64,000 nt of DNA from JACCZH01 sp963729445 (GCA_963729445.1 CAVSNU010000002.1:806001-870000), one strand, 5' to 3'; shown: positions 8,400 to 18,809, counted from the stretch's first letter. A program made the numbers and translations. Notes: generated by a model from the sequence alone, not told the origin.

Positions 8400-9320
8400 A
8401 TGGTTTCTGACTCAACGCATAACACGGAAGTCTTGACGCGGCTCGCGGGAGAAGAGCTCACTGGAGCATCGCGCCCGTCCCGCTCGCTCTGGAACGTTGC
8501 CTGGCGGCGTTTCGTCCGCAACCGTATCGCCGTACTGTCGGCACTGTTCCTCATCAGCATGTATTTGACGGCGATCTTTGCCCCGGTGCTCGCGCCCAAG
8601 GACCCGAATGAGGTCGACATCATCAACGTGCACCAGCGCCCCTCGCGCGAGCATCTTCTGGGCACCGACGAGAGCGGCCGCGACGTGCTCTCGCGGGTAA
8701 TCCATGGCTCCCGCGCGTCCATGACCGTCGGGCTCGTCGCCGTGATTATCTCGGTGACCATCGGGTCGCTGATCGGCAGCCTGAGTGGCTACCTGGGTGG
8801 CATCGTCGAGACCATCCTCATGCGCCTGACGGACGGCATGCTCGCCATTCCGTACTTTTTCCTGGTGCTGATCGTAGTAGCCGTCTTTGGGCCCAGTTTC
8901 CGCAACCTGATCGTCGTGATCGGTCTCTCGAGCTGGATGGTTGTCGCCCGGGTGGTGCGGAGCGAGGTGCTGCGCTATCGTCGCCTGGATTTTGTCCTCG
9001 CCGCGCAATCAATTGGCGCGACGAGCCCCCGGATTCTCTTCCGGCACATTCTGCCCCACACAACGCCGGTCGTCATCGTGGCAGCAACATTAGGGGTAGC
9101 CGCGGCGATCCTTTTAGAGTCTGCCCTGAGCTACCTCGGCCTGGGGATCAGACCTCCCCAGGCCAGCTGGGGCAACATGTTGAGCAACTCGCAAGCCTAT
9201 CTGTTTAGCAACCCGCTGCTGCCGATCTACCCGGGCGTGCTCATCTTCCTGACGGTGCTGTCCTTCAACTTCATGGGAGACGCGCTGCGAGATGCGCTCG
9301 ACCCGCAGTATCGGGAGTAG
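8400..9320 (+). CDS. ABC importer permease, DppC-like
   Basis: 306 residues, with a short N-terminal cytoplasmic tail before NVAWRRFVRNRIAVLSALFL. The DppC signature HLLGTDESGRDVLSRVIHGSR is present, as is the EAA loop DFVLAAQSIGATSPRILFRHILPHTTP. It ends FNFMGDALRDALDPQYRE, the normal family C-terminus. It forms the second half of the importer channel with the DppB-like partner. The gap to the previous gene is only six bases, so translational coupling is likely. Confidence 0.93.
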   Translation: MVSDSTHNTEVLTRLAGEELTGASRPSRSLWNVAWRRFVRNRIAVLSALFLISMYLTAIFAPVLAPKDPNEVDIINVHQRPSREHLLGTDESGRDVLSRVIHGSRASMTVGLVAVIISVTIGSLIGSLSGYLGGIVETILMRLTDGMLAIPYFFLVLIVVAVFGPSFRNLIVVIGLSSWMVVARVVRSEVLRYRRLDFVLAAQSIGATSPRILFRHILPHTTPVVIVAATLGVAAAILLESALSYLGLGIRPPQASWGNMLSNSQAYLFSNPLLPIYPGVLIFLTVLSFNFMGDALRDALDPQYRE

Positions 9321-9395
9321 GAGGGAAGGTACGGCACTTGCTGGTATCGAACACGGTTCGACGTTCGCGTTTTGGGGAAGGGAAGGAAAGACACA

Positions 9396-10454
9396 ATGAG
9401 CCAAGCAGGTAGAGGCTCTGTCAGCCTCGTCGGCGACCTCATGCTGCGTTCACGTTTAGCGAGTATCGGCCGCAGCGACGACCGTGGATTTGACGCGGCG
9501 ATCTCCGCGCTCCAGGAATGTGACGTGGTGACCGCGAATCTCGAGATGCCCCTGTCGCGGCGCGGCTCGAAAATGCTGAAACACTCGAACCTGCGCTCAG
9601 AGCCGGAGATCATTCAGGACGTGCGCGACATGGGCGTTCATGCCGTGTCGCTGGCGAACAACCACATGATGGATTACGGACCGGACGCGCTGCTCGACAC
9701 CGTCGCCGCGTGCAACGATGCCGGCATCGCCAATTGCGGAGCGGGCCCGAACCTGGAGACCGCCATGGAGCCAGCGTGGCTTGCGGCTGGTAACAAGCGC
9801 GTCGCCTTCCTGAGTATCTCTTCGACGCTGCCGCTGGGCTCGGAAGCAACCGAGGGAACTCCGGGCATCGCGCCGCTCCGCATCAACTTCTCACTGGAAG
9901 TCGATACCAACCTCATCAACGAGCAACCGGGCACGATGCCGGTCGTCCACTCCTGGACCAGACAGCAAGATGAGGAGGCGGTCCGCCAGCAGATCAGTGC
10001 GCTCAAGGCGGAAGCGGACGCCGTTATCGTCGCCATCCACTGGGGCGTGCCATCGTACTGGCTCTCTCCGTATCAAGGCGTCCTCACGGAGTACCAGCAG
10101 CCGCTCGGTCACGCGCTGATCGACGCCGGCGCCGATATTATTTTTGGTCACCACTCCCACTCGTTGCACGGCATCGAGGTCTATCAGGGCAAACCAATCT
10201 TCTACAGCGCGGGCAACTTCATTTTCGAGCAACCACGTGGGTTCATGGAGCCCGAGTCTATGATCGTGCAGGCGTCGTTCGGGGACGGATTGGCCGTCAA
10301 TCTCGTGCCGCTCATGGTCGACGACCGTGGCCTCCCCGAACTGGCCACCGGAGATCGTGCCAAGGGAGTGTTCGAGAAATTGAACAAACTCTCGGATCCA
10401 TTTGGGACACAGTTCGAGATGGACGAAGGCCGCGCGCGATTGGTCATCTCGTAG
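9396..10454 (+). CDS. CapA-like metallophosphatase-fold protein
   Basis: 352 residues from ATG 9396, preceded by GGGAAGGGAAGGAAAG; the in-frame start at 9372 sits inside that purine tract. Motifs are those of the PGA_cap/CapA family: SLVGDLML near the start, CDVVTANLEMPLS, VHAVSLANNHMMDYG, VIVAIHWGVPSYW and ADIIFGHHSHSLHGIEVYQGKPIFYSAGNF. These carry the Asp, Asn-His and His residues of a calcineurin-like metal site. CapA proteins take part in poly-gamma-glutamate synthesis or release, but many homologues lie in catabolic clusters with unknown substrate. No signal peptide is visible, so a cytoplasmic location is inferred. It lies inside the importer-peptidase operon, which suggests a role with the imported amide or peptide. 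Confidence 0.85.
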   Translation: MSQAGRGSVSLVGDLMLRSRLASIGRSDDRGFDAAISALQECDVVTANLEMPLSRRGSKMLKHSNLRSEPEIIQDVRDMGVHAVSLANNHMMDYGPDALLDTVAACNDAGIANCGAGPNLETAMEPAWLAAGNKRVAFLSISSTLPLGSEATEGTPGIAPLRINFSLEVDTNLINEQPGTMPVVHSWTRQQDEEAVRQQISALKAEADAVIVAIHWGVPSYWLSPYQGVLTEYQQPLGHALIDAGADIIFGHHSHSLHGIEVYQGKPIFYSAGNFIFEQPRGFMEPESMIVQASFGDGLAVNLVPLMVDDRGLPELATGDRAKGVFEKLNKLSDPFGTQFEMDEGRARLVIS

Positions 10455-10515
10455 ATCAATACCTCTCGGGTAACGCTTGCACCGACACAGTATGGAGAAT
10501 GGGAAGGAACACATC

Positions 10516-12310
10516 ATGGCGGTTGAACAAGACACCAAGATCGTTAACTGGGAAGGCAAGGAGCTGGAACAGTCCGTACTGGACAGCATCTCGCTCGACG
10601 TCCCCTGGAAAGCGCTCGAGAAGCTTGGATCGCTGATCCGGACCTCCGGGTCGCCCGAGGAGCGCGAGGCGGCAGACTACATCATCAAAGAGCTGGAGGC
10701 AGCCGGGATCTCATACACACTACATGAGCCTGAATGCTTCATCTCCATGCCGCTCGGGGCGACGCTGCGGGTGGATGAGCCGGACGGCAAATCGTATCGC
10801 GCCAAGTCTGCGGTCATGTGCCTCTCGACCGACGGGGCCGAGATAACAGGCGAGCTCGCCTACGTTCCGAGTAGCGGCGCGCGCGGGGGTGACCTGTTCG
10901 GGGGCAGCGTCGATATCGACACGAGCGCTGTCAACGGCAAGATCGTCATCTCGGAAGGCATGCCGTCGCCCGCGAAAGTCCTGGACGCCATGAGGGCCGG
11001 CGCGATTGCCGGGGTGTTCGTCCATCCTGGAGAGTACATCCACGAGAGTCTGAGCACATCGATCTGGGGGACGCCCGATCTCGATTCCAACGACCGCCAG
11101 CCAACAATTCCGATCGTCAGCGTCAACAACGCTGATGGCCAGGAGCTCATCGCGCTCGCGAAGCGCGGCGGCGGCGTTGCGCTGTCAACGACATTAGAGA
11201 CCGGCTGGAAGAAGATCCCGGTCCTGGTTGCTGAGATCCCCGGCACCCAGGCGCCCGATGAGTTTGTCCTCGTCCACGGACACCTGGATGGCTGGCACTA
11301 CGGCGTGGCAGATAACGCGACCGGTGACGTCACGCTCCTTGAGCTCGCCCGGGTGTTCTCACAGCACCGCGATCGGCTGGCTCGCTCGCTGCGGGTTGCC
11401 TGGTGGAGCGGCCATTCACATGGACGCTACGCCGGCGCGACCTGGTACGCGGATACGTTCGCAATCGACATGGCCCGTCACTGCGTTGCCCAGGTTAACT
11501 GTGACTCTCCGGGCGCGCGCTGGGCAGACACCTATAACCGGCTCACCACCATGAGTGAGGTCGAGCCGTTCGTTGACAAGGTGATCCGCGAGACGACCGG
11601 CATCACTCCGCAGCCTGCCCGGCCGGCGCGTGCCGGCGATTACGCATTCAACAGCATTGGCGTGACATCCTATTACATGCTCAGCTCCACGATGTCCGAC
11701 GAGAAGCGCGCCGAGATGAACTATTACCCGGTCGGCGGATGTGGCGGAAACATCCAGTGGCACTCCGAGGATGACCTCATGGATGTCGCGGATAAAGACA
11801 ACCTGCTGCGCGACATGCGCATGTATGCGGCCTCGTTGCTACGGACGCTCAACGCGCCACTGCACCCGTTCGAGTGGCGCTCAACCACAGCCGAGTTTGG
11901 CAAGCACCTGGATAGCTTCCGGGACGCGACGGCCGGCGAGTTTGATTTCGGCCCGTCGTATGCCGCTCTCGACCAGCTGAACGCAGCCCTTGGACAGTTC
12001 TACGACAACGCCCCTGCCTGCAGGGGACGCCTCGGATCCCGATGTCGCGCGCTTTAACTTCGCCCAGCGGCGGCTGGGGCGGCTGCTTGTCCGCGTGAAC
12101 TACAGTCGATTGCCTGAGTATTGGCACGACCCGGCCATCAACGTCCCGCCGCTGCCAGACCTCGCGCCTGCGTTGACGATGCCCGAGGCAAAGAAGGACA
12201 CGCACCAGCGTGGAATCTTGAAGGCGCACCTGACCCGGGGTCAGAATCGCCTGGTCTGGACCCTCGAACAGGCGCGCGAGGTCGTCGAGGCTGCGACCGC
12301 GCGAGCATAG
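10516..12310 (+). pseudogene. M28-like zinc peptidase, frameshifted near its C-terminus
   Basis: From ATG 10516 (GGGAAGGA upstream) the frame is open to 12057, but similarity to the third paralogue (14155-15936) moves to the +1 frame at about 12011-12014. Dropping one C from CCCC restores the C-terminal part, with RFNFAQRRLGRLLVRVNYSR and HLTRGQNRLVW, to TAG 12308-12310. The restored product is about 598 residues. The fold shows a PA-like insert and M28 pieces: LVHGHLDGWHYG, ADNATGD, NCDSPGARWA and GNIQWHSEDD. The usual Glu-Glu pair is replaced by His-Ser in WWSGHSHGRYAG. It is either a genuinely broken gene or a single-base sequencing error; the rest of the gene is intact. Confidence 0.75.
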
Positions 12311-12377
12311 GGTATAAGTAACTCCACGACATCAACACGACGAGTGGCTCAGTAGTCAGCAGGAAGGAATGCGTTCG

Positions 12378-14139
12378 GTGGCACTTAAAGACATTCTTGG
12401 CGATCTTTCGGTCGAGAACGCGTGGTCTCACCTGGAGCACATCACCGAGCGTATTCCAACCCGGTTGGCGGGGTCAGACAACTCCCGCAAAATGGCGGAG
12501 TATGCCCAGGAAACCTTCAGGAACAACGGCCTGTCCAGCAGCATGAGTGAGTTCCTGGGACTGGTCTCCTTCCCGGAGCCGGCGCAGCTCCGCGTGCTGT
12601 CGCCCGATGCACGAACCATCGAGGCCAACACCCTCGGACACTCGGCGTCCACGGACGGGATCGAGGCGGAAGTCGTCTACGTCGGGTCTGGGGCCGAGTC
12701 GGACTACGAGGGGAAGGACGTTTGCGGCAAGATCACCCTGTCGGAGCTCTCCTACTCCCCCGCCCGGCACGAGAAGGCGTACATCGCCTGGAAGCGCGGA
12801 TCCATCGCCCAGATCATGATGAACTGGGGGCATGAGACCAACGATGCCGTGCCCTTCGGCTCCATGAAATCCGCCTGGGGCAACCCCACCCCCGAAACGC
12901 TCCAGACCGAGATGCCGGATATTCCCTGCATCGGCATCGCGCGCTCAGAAGGGCTGCGCCTCAAGGAGGAGATTCTCGCCGGCCCGGTGAAGGTATGGCT
13001 CAGTGCCCAGGCCGACAACGGCTGGAAACCGCTGACCATGACGACCGCCGAGTTCAACGCGCAACGCGACAACCAGTTCATGCTGCTCGGCGGCCACATG
13101 GACTCCTGGTTCGGGCCACAGGCGACCGATAACGCCGCAGGCAACGCCTGCATCATGGAGCTCTCCCGCGTCTTCAATCAGCACAGCGATCAGCTCCGGC
13201 GCGGCGTCGTTGCCGGCTTGTGGATGGGCCACGAGACCGGGACGATGATCTCGTCCAGCCGCTTCGCCGATACCAACTGGGACCGCTTGCGCCGGTCCTG
13301 TGTCGCCTACCTGCAGATCGACCAGCCGGCCATGACCGGTTCATCCACCTGGCACCTCCACTCGACCGACGACATCCAGTCCTATGCAACGCGCGCCACC
13401 CGCGAGATCATCGGCGAGATGCCGATCCACTGGCGGCGGCAACAGAAGAACGGGGACTCGTCGTTCTTCGGTGTCGGCCTGCCCTGTGTTGCCGGAGAGA
13501 TGTCGTTCACTGACGAGGAGATCAAGGCGACGGCGCTGGCGACGCTCGGTTGGTGGCACCATTCGCTGCACAACACGATTGACAAAGTCGACAAGAATCA
13601 CCTCGCGCTGCATTTGCAGGTGTACGCCAACTGGATGTGGGGCCTGCTGACGGACCCCGTGCTTCCATATGAGTATGAACCGCTCGCTTCGCGTTTCGTC
13701 GACCGGCTCGGCGAGTTTGCCGAGCTCAACGTCCCGGACATTGACATGGCTGGCGCGGTCGAGCGAGCGCGGCAGTTCCATGTCCTGGCGACCGAGCTGG
13801 ATGCCCAGAGCCGCAAGTGGCGCGGGCGGTCCAACGGTGACAGTGACGTCGAGCCCGCCGCCGATCTCCTCAACCACGCCATGATCCAGCTCTCGCGCAC
13901 GCTCGTCCCGATTGCATCGACGGTCGTCGGCCCGTACGGGCAGGACCGCTACGGCCACATCTGGCAGACGCAGATGATTCCGTCGCTGGCGCGCCTACCC
14001 AACCGTGGCCGGCTACGACCGGAGCTCGGAAGAGTTCCAGACCTGGTGGGTCGCGATGGTCCGCGCGCGTAATCGCGTCGTGGACGCCATCGAACAGGCC
14101 AATGGCGTCGTTCAGACGGCGCTCAACGCGCTGCAATAG
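12378..14139 (+). pseudogene. M28-like zinc peptidase, second paralogue, frameshifted near its C-terminus
   Basis: GTG 12378 is preferred because AGGAAGGA lies ten bases upstream; ATG 12369 is nearly on top of it. The first frame ends at 14072 with a meaningless tail. Removing one A at 14001-14002 gives LPTVAGYDRSSEEFQTWWVA and on to a Gln codon and TAG 14137-14139. Visible motifs are LLGGHMDSWFG, TDNAAGNACIMELSRVF, LWMGHETGTMISSSRFAD, LQIDQPAM and WWHHSLHNTIDKVD. It differs from its two neighbours: the presumed zinc-ligand Glu is kept in GHET but the general-base position is His. The C-terminal helical part resembles a dimerisation region. It probably cleaves peptides or related amides. The frameshift may be real or a base-calling error. 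Confidence 0.75.
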
Positions 14140-14154
14140 TTGGAGGAGAACGCG

Positions 14155-15936
14155 ATGGCGAACCCTGGAGCCTGGAAAGATACCGTTCTGGAAGAGGATA
14201 TTCTCAACCAGATCTCGATCGACGCTCCGTGGTCTCTACTGGAGCGCTTTAGCACGTTGGTCCGGCTGTCGGGCTCAGAGGAGGAAGCCGAGGCTGCGCG
14301 CGCAATCACTGACCGGCTCACGGAGTTCGGGGTGCCACACACGGTGCATCGGCCCAGGTGTTTGATCAGCTGGCCCGGCCCGGCCACGCTGCGCACCACC
14401 GGCGACACCGGCCGGCAGTTCACCGTGAAGACACCCTCCTTCTCGCCGTCAACTGCTGGCCAGGAGGTTACGGCTGAGCTGGTTTACCTGCCCGGGGAGC
14501 AACCCGGAAGCATGGCGCAGCTGTTCAGCGAGCGCAAAGCGACCGACATCGTCCCGGACATGCGCGGCAAGATCCTCATCACCGAAGGCATGGGCATGTC
14601 CGCGCGTGGGCTCGATCTGGAGAAGTCGGGTGCGGTTGCCGCGATCTTCGTCAGTCCCGGAGAGCGCATCCATGAGGGCATCACCACGAACACCTGGGGT
14701 TCCCCGGATCTCGATTCGCTGGGGCGCACCCCGCCGGTACCGATTCTGACGATCAACCGCTCCGAGGGTAACGCGCTCATCGAGCAAGTGAAACAGGGCC
14801 CGGTTGAGGTGGCCTTCTCCAACCAGGTCGAGGTTGGCTGGCGCGAGATTCCGGTGATCGTCGCCGAGATTGAAGGCCAGACCGTCCCCGACGAGTTCGT
14901 GCTCTTCCACGGCCATCTCGACTCGTGGCACGTCGGCATCGGTGACAACGCGACCGGCGACGCGACGCTGCTCGAGATCGCGCGCGTCTTCCACGCCAAC
15001 CGCGACAAGCTCGCGCGCTCGCTGCGCATCGCCTGGTGGAGTGGGCATTCCCACGGCCGCTACGCCGGCTCTACCTGGTACGCCGACGAGTTCGCGATCG
15101 ACCTGATGGAGAACTGCGTCAGTCACGTGAACTGCGATTCCCCCGGCTGCCGCTGGGCGACCATCTACGAGAATGTCATGTGGGTTGCCGAGGCTGCCGA
15201 ACTTGGGCAGACGACGATCAAGGACGTGACCGGCCAGGATTCGACCGGCCTGCGGCCGCTGCGCGCCGGTGACTGCTCCTTCAACAACCTGGGCATCCCG
15301 ATCTACTTCATGCTCTCGTCAACGATGCCGGCCGATCTCCGGGAGGAGAAGGGCTACTACGGGGTCGGTGGTTGTGGCGGCAATATCGCCTGGCACACCG
15401 AGGACGACACCCTCGAGATCGCAGACCGCGACAACCTGCTGCGCGACATCAAAGTCTACGCCGCCGTGCTGCTGCGCACACTCAATGCCCCGCTGCACCC
15501 GTTCGACTACCGCGCCGCGGTTGAGGATGTACGCCATCACCTTCAAAACTACGCTGAAGCGGCTTCCGGAACGTTCGATTTTGGCCCAGCCTTCGATGAG
15601 CTCGACCGTCTTCAGGCGTCGCTCCACCGTTTCTACGAGCGGCTTGAGGCCTCTCCCCCGGCAGACCCCGTTGCGGCGTCCGACGCAAACGCGGTCCAAC
15701 GCCGGCTTGGACGCCGGCTCATCTCGCTGAGCTACAGTCGCGACGGCCAGTTCCGTCAGGATCCGGCGCGCTCCACGTCGCCGCTCCCTGACCTCCAGCC
15801 GGCCACCCAGCTCGTTGACCTCGACCCCCAGAGCGACCTGGCAAACGTCATCGCCGTGCACCTGACACGCGGACAGAACCGACTCATCTGGGCGTGCCGC
15901 AGCGCAGCCCGCGAGGTGGAGCGGTTCATGGCGTAG
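14155..15936 (+). CDS. M28-like zinc peptidase, third paralogue (intact)
   Basis: 593 residues from ATG 14155, preceded by GGAGGAG. It is closely similar to the first paralogue along the whole length: LERFSTLVRLSGSEEEAEAA at the start, a PA-like insertion with GKILITEGMGMSARGLDLEK, then FHGHLDSWHVGIGDNATGDA, WWSGHSHGRYAGSTWYAD, VNCDSPGCRW and NIAWHTEDDTLEIADRDNLL. Four of the five expected metal-ligand positions (His, Asp, Asp, His) are in place, but the canonical Glu-Glu is His-Ser. The enzyme may use a different ligand set or act on a different bond from classical aminopeptidases. It has no signal peptide. Being the last gene of the operon and intact, it shows what the frameshifted paralogues should look like. 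Confidence 0.82.
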   Translation: MANPGAWKDTVLEEDILNQISIDAPWSLLERFSTLVRLSGSEEEAEAARAITDRLTEFGVPHTVHRPRCLISWPGPATLRTTGDTGRQFTVKTPSFSPSTAGQEVTAELVYLPGEQPGSMAQLFSERKATDIVPDMRGKILITEGMGMSARGLDLEKSGAVAAIFVSPGERIHEGITTNTWGSPDLDSLGRTPPVPILTINRSEGNALIEQVKQGPVEVAFSNQVEVGWREIPVIVAEIEGQTVPDEFVLFHGHLDSWHVGIGDNATGDATLLEIARVFHANRDKLARSLRIAWWSGHSHGRYAGSTWYADEFAIDLMENCVSHVNCDSPGCRWATIYENVMWVAEAAELGQTTIKDVTGQDSTGLRPLRAGDCSFNNLGIPIYFMLSSTMPADLREEKGYYGVGGCGGNIAWHTEDDTLEIADRDNLLRDIKVYAAVLLRTLNAPLHPFDYRAAVEDVRHHLQNYAEAASGTFDFGPAFDELDRLQASLHRFYERLEASPPADPVAASDANAVQRRLGRRLISLSYSRDGQFRQDPARSTSPLPDLQPATQLVDLDPQSDLANVIAVHLTRGQNRLIWACRSAAREVERFMA

Positions 15937-16002
15937 AGCCGTGTTCCGACCCTCCTGAAGAACCACCGCTCACGCGCGCCGCAGCGCAGCGGCAAACACA
16001 AA

Positions 16003-16027
16003 GACCCGGTCCAGCGTGGACCGGGTC
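16003..16027. terminator. Bidirectional stem-loop terminator
   Basis: An 11-base perfect stem, GACCCGGTCCA with TGGACCGGGTC, encloses a 3-base loop. It lies between the end of the peptidase operon (15936) and the convergent DoxX-like gene (ends 16054). On the minus strand it is followed by a T-rich stretch. Confidence 0.75.
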
Positions 16028-16053
16028 CTCGTATTGGGCTATCGCGGTGAGTG

Positions 16054-16878
16054 TCAGCTTGTCGCCGTTTGTCCGGGAGCCATGCTGCTGATCTGGTGGT
16101 CCTTGATCAGGGTGCCGGACTTCCAGGGAGCGCCCAGGCTCGGCAACAGGTAGCGGTCGATGCCCCAGTAGCCGGCCACCTTCCAGGCGAGGACGAGGAA
16201 GACCGTCAGACCGAACAGGATCGGGTTGCTACTCACCGTTCCGGCCATCATGAAGCTGAAGTTCAACAGCGTGCCCGAGAAGGCGGCGATCCCCACCAGC
16301 GCCCCGACGATCAGCCCCGCCCCGATCAGGAATTCACCGATGGCGACCGCTTTGGCAAACCATGTGTACCACTCGTTGTCCAGCATGTACTGGATGACGT
16401 CGCGATACCAGTCGTAGGAGATCATCGGGCGGGCCGGCGCCTCCGGCACCGCTGCGGCGCGCTCCCAGAATCCCTGGAGCGCCGTGCCACCACTCATCCA
16501 GGCGTCGTCGCGCAGCTTGTGCTCGCCGGCCTGGAGCCACTGCAGACCGACGAAGAAGCGCAGGGGCAACCAGAAGATCGCCAGGTAGGTGTTGCCCAGC
16601 AGCATCTTCCACAGACGCGGGTCGTCGGTCTGACCCGGTGTGGCGGCAGCCGCCTGCGGCTCGGTGTCGACGCCCTCCGCCGGGAGCCGGCGCGCCTGCA
16701 GGATACCCGCGCCGATGATCGCGGCGAACAGGGCATAGGTGATGATCGTGTACTCGGAGTAATACTCGCCGCCGAACAGGTTGTCCAGCGAGAACAACCC
16801 ATCCGCAAAGGCCCATGCGAGAAAGACGAACAACAGCGCGGAGATCGTGGTGAGGAGATAGGTCTTGGTACGGGTCAT
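16054..16878 (-). CDS. DoxX/TQO-like integral membrane protein
   Basis: 274 residues from ATG 16878 with AGAGGAAA upstream. A first helix (TYLLTTISALLFVFLAWAFA) and a second (TIITYALFAAIIGAGIL) precede a cytoplasmic or external loop. Then comes the DoxX-like core: LPLRFFVGLQWLQAGEHKL, AVAIGEFLIGAGLIVGALVG, IAAFSGTLLNFSFMMAGTVS and FLVLAWKVAGYWGIDRYLLP. The W.AG.HK motif with a following glycine-rich helix is typical of DoxD-like subunits of thiosulfate:quinone oxidoreductase and of DoxX proteins in general. Electron transfer at the membrane is possible; the substrate is not readable. The gene appears monocistronic. Confidence 0.8.
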   Translation of the reverse strand: MTRTKTYLLTTISALLFVFLAWAFADGLFSLDNLFGGEYYSEYTIITYALFAAIIGAGILQARRLPAEGVDTEPQAAAATPGQTDDPRLWKMLLGNTYLAIFWLPLRFFVGLQWLQAGEHKLRDDAWMSGGTALQGFWERAAAVPEAPARPMISYDWYRDVIQYMLDNEWYTWFAKAVAIGEFLIGAGLIVGALVGIAAFSGTLLNFSFMMAGTVSSNPILFGLTVFLVLAWKVAGYWGIDRYLLPSLGAPWKSGTLIKDHQISSMAPGQTATS

Positions 16879-17617
16879 TGGAGTTTCCTCTGTTTCGCTT
16901 GACGAGCGGATGCGACGTTTCCGGGATTGGCTACGTATGAGAACACTGCGTCATCCCTTACCCCCTACCATGTCATGTCCCGTCCAATCACGATATTGTT
17001 TGTCTCTCCAGGCCCGTCACCGCCGAACCCTTTGTAGTAACAACAGTAGTGGCTGGGTGTGGCAATTTACGTGAAACCAACGGAGCAATCGTTACGAAAC
17101 CGTGTCAATCGGTCCTTGATCCCTCGACATCTCCCGGAGAGGCTCGTCGCTGACCGCGTCTGCCGGCGGCTCACAGAATCAGGCGAACGAGAATACCTGA
17201 TGCGTCCGAGCTGACGGGAGCAAGTCTTCACTTGCCGGACACGGACGACTGCCCGGCCCTGAAACCACGGTTGGCACGGGTCTGTAACGGCGAGCGTGCA
17301 TGCATGACCGCTCGTGTAACACCTGTGCCAATACGCTGAAGATCGCACGGAGTGGGTGACACCAGACCGTGATCGCTTGCCGGCACCCGTGATCTGGAGC
17401 ATCAACACGTCTTCCTGGCAATTACCGTCGAGCGAGGCCACGTACGATTAGAAGGTCGCGGTGGAAAAGCCGCGACCAGGCAACATGAGCGGCTGTACGA
17501 ACGAACCGTGAGCGTGTTCGCCTTCCGCAGCGGTTCGAAGCATCCGCTACAGTAGAGTCATATGGATTCATCTCCGATTATCGTAGCAGGCTCGACACAA
17601 GGGAGGGGCCTCGTCCC
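16879..17617. other. 739-base region without a convincing gene
   Basis: It holds the upstream regions of the leftward DoxX-like gene and the rightward UspA gene. The open frames here have no recognisable motif, no good ribosome site and unusual composition. I see no RNA gene. Confidence 0.4.
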
Positions 17618-18643
17618 ATGATCGATACCGTCGTCGTTCCCCTGGACCGTTCACTTGTTGCCGAGCGAGCCGTCCCATTCGCCGAAGCAGTAGCCAGACA
17701 GATCGGCGCGCGTCTCATCTTTCTTTCAGTCGTCGAGCTACCGGTCGATTTCGCAGAGTGGGTCGAGACCGTGGCTCAGGTCAAGATGGAAGCTGAGCGC
17801 GAGTACACGGAGTATCTGAAAGAGGTTGCAAGTCGCGTTGAGGGTGTCGAAGTCGACGTCGCCGTCCGCTTTGGATCGGCCGCCACGGAGATCCTGAAGT
17901 TCGTGGAATCGCTCCCCCGCGCCTTACTCGTCATGGCCAGTCACGGGCGCACAGGATTTCGCCGGTTGGTTCTGGGCAGCGTGACCCAACAAGTGGTGCA
18001 CCGCATCACGACTCCGGTGATCGTCGTCCCGGCCAGGGCCCCAGATCCCGCACGCCCCCAGCCGGGCGCGGTTCGGAGAATCCTCGTCCCCCTTGATGGG
18101 TCGAAGTATGCGGAGCGTGCACTGGACACTGGTCTGGCGATTTTCGGCCCAACGCGACCTGAATTGATCCTGCTGCGCGTCGTGGAAGTTGTAACGTGGC
18201 TCGCCGGGCTGGAGCCCTACATCAAATCCGCACGAAAGGAAGCAGCATCGTATTTAGAGGAGCAGGGCATGGCTCTGGCGGAGCGTGGGCTCAGCGTCTC
18301 GCTGGAAGTACGAGTGGGGAGCGTTCCCGATGAGATTAACGCGGTCGCTCTGCAGTACGATGTGGATATGATCGTTATGGCAACTCATGGAAGATCGGGC
18401 GCAACACGCCGCATCTTCGGCTCCGTTGCCGAGAAGCAGCTCCGCCTTTCTCCGGTCCCGTTGATGCTCGTGCGTTCCGGACAAGAATGCGATGAAGTAG
18501 AACGGAAGACTCTCCCACATCCTGGCCTGGACCGCCTCGCAAGGGCTCTTTTCATGGAAGAGAACCCCCGAGACCCGGCAGTAGCCGCACCGAAAGGTTG
18601 GCGTGATGACATCGAGAAAGCACCAAGCCACCCGTTCGCCTGA
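17618..18643 (+). CDS. Tandem universal stress protein (two UspA domains)
   Basis: 341 residues from ATG 17618. Domain 1 (about residues 1-145) begins IDTVVVPLDRSLVAERAVPF and ends with the ATP-site loop MASHGRTGFRRLVLGSVTQQVVH. Domain 2 (about 155-290) repeats this: RRILVPLDGSKYAERALDTG and MATHGRSGATRRIFGSVAEKQL. The GxxGxRRxxxGS loops of both domains keep the ATP-binding pattern. A tail of about 50 residues follows. Such proteins accumulate under stress, hypoxia or growth arrest. Together with the second tandem UspA at 22136 it brackets a DevS-like kinase/regulator pair, so co-regulation by that pair is a reasonable inference. Confidence 0.93.
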   Translation: MIDTVVVPLDRSLVAERAVPFAEAVARQIGARLIFLSVVELPVDFAEWVETVAQVKMEAEREYTEYLKEVASRVEGVEVDVAVRFGSAATEILKFVESLPRALLVMASHGRTGFRRLVLGSVTQQVVHRITTPVIVVPARAPDPARPQPGAVRRILVPLDGSKYAERALDTGLAIFGPTRPELILLRVVEVVTWLAGLEPYIKSARKEAASYLEEQGMALAERGLSVSLEVRVGSVPDEINAVALQYDVDMIVMATHGRSGATRRIFGSVAEKQLRLSPVPLMLVRSGQECDEVERKTLPHPGLDRLARALFMEENPRDPAVAAPKGWRDDIEKAPSHPFA

Positions 18644-18809
18644 GGCACAGACAGCGCCTCGCAAACCGCGTCACATTCCATCAACCCATCCAGTCGTGTC
18701 CGATTGGAAGAGTCTGAACGAGTTCGAGCAACAGCTATTGAAAGACGCTCCACCAATTCGCACGAAACCTGACGGTCAGGACGACGCCGAGCCGCCAGAG
18801 GAGCAATAA
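18606..18809 (+). CDS. Small hydrophilic hypothetical protein
   Basis: A possible 67-residue product overlapping the last bases of the UspA gene, read from ATG 18606 (AAAGG about ten bases upstream). It is rich in Arg, Pro, Gln and Asp, starts TSRKHQATRSPEAQ and has a moderately helical centre, LNEFEQQLLKDAPP. I do not recognise it. Overlap with the UspA gene and a plausible ribosome site are the only support, so it may be spurious. Confidence 0.35.
   Translation: MTSRKHQATRSPEAQTAPRKPRHIPSTHPVVSDWKSLNEFEQQLLKDAPPIRTKPDGQDDAEPPEEQ

Noticed and set aside
16334..16816. 160-residue minus-strand frame inside the DoxX-like gene
   Set aside because: Different frame of the same strand; Gly/Arg-rich shadow of the membrane protein gene.
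17067..17441. 124-residue minus-strand reading frame
   Set aside because: No ribosome site or motif; Arg/Ser/Cys-rich composition like a random frame.
17510..17560. tRNA-like GGTTCGAA segment
   Set aside because: No acceptor stem, D arm or anticodon arm could be assembled around it.
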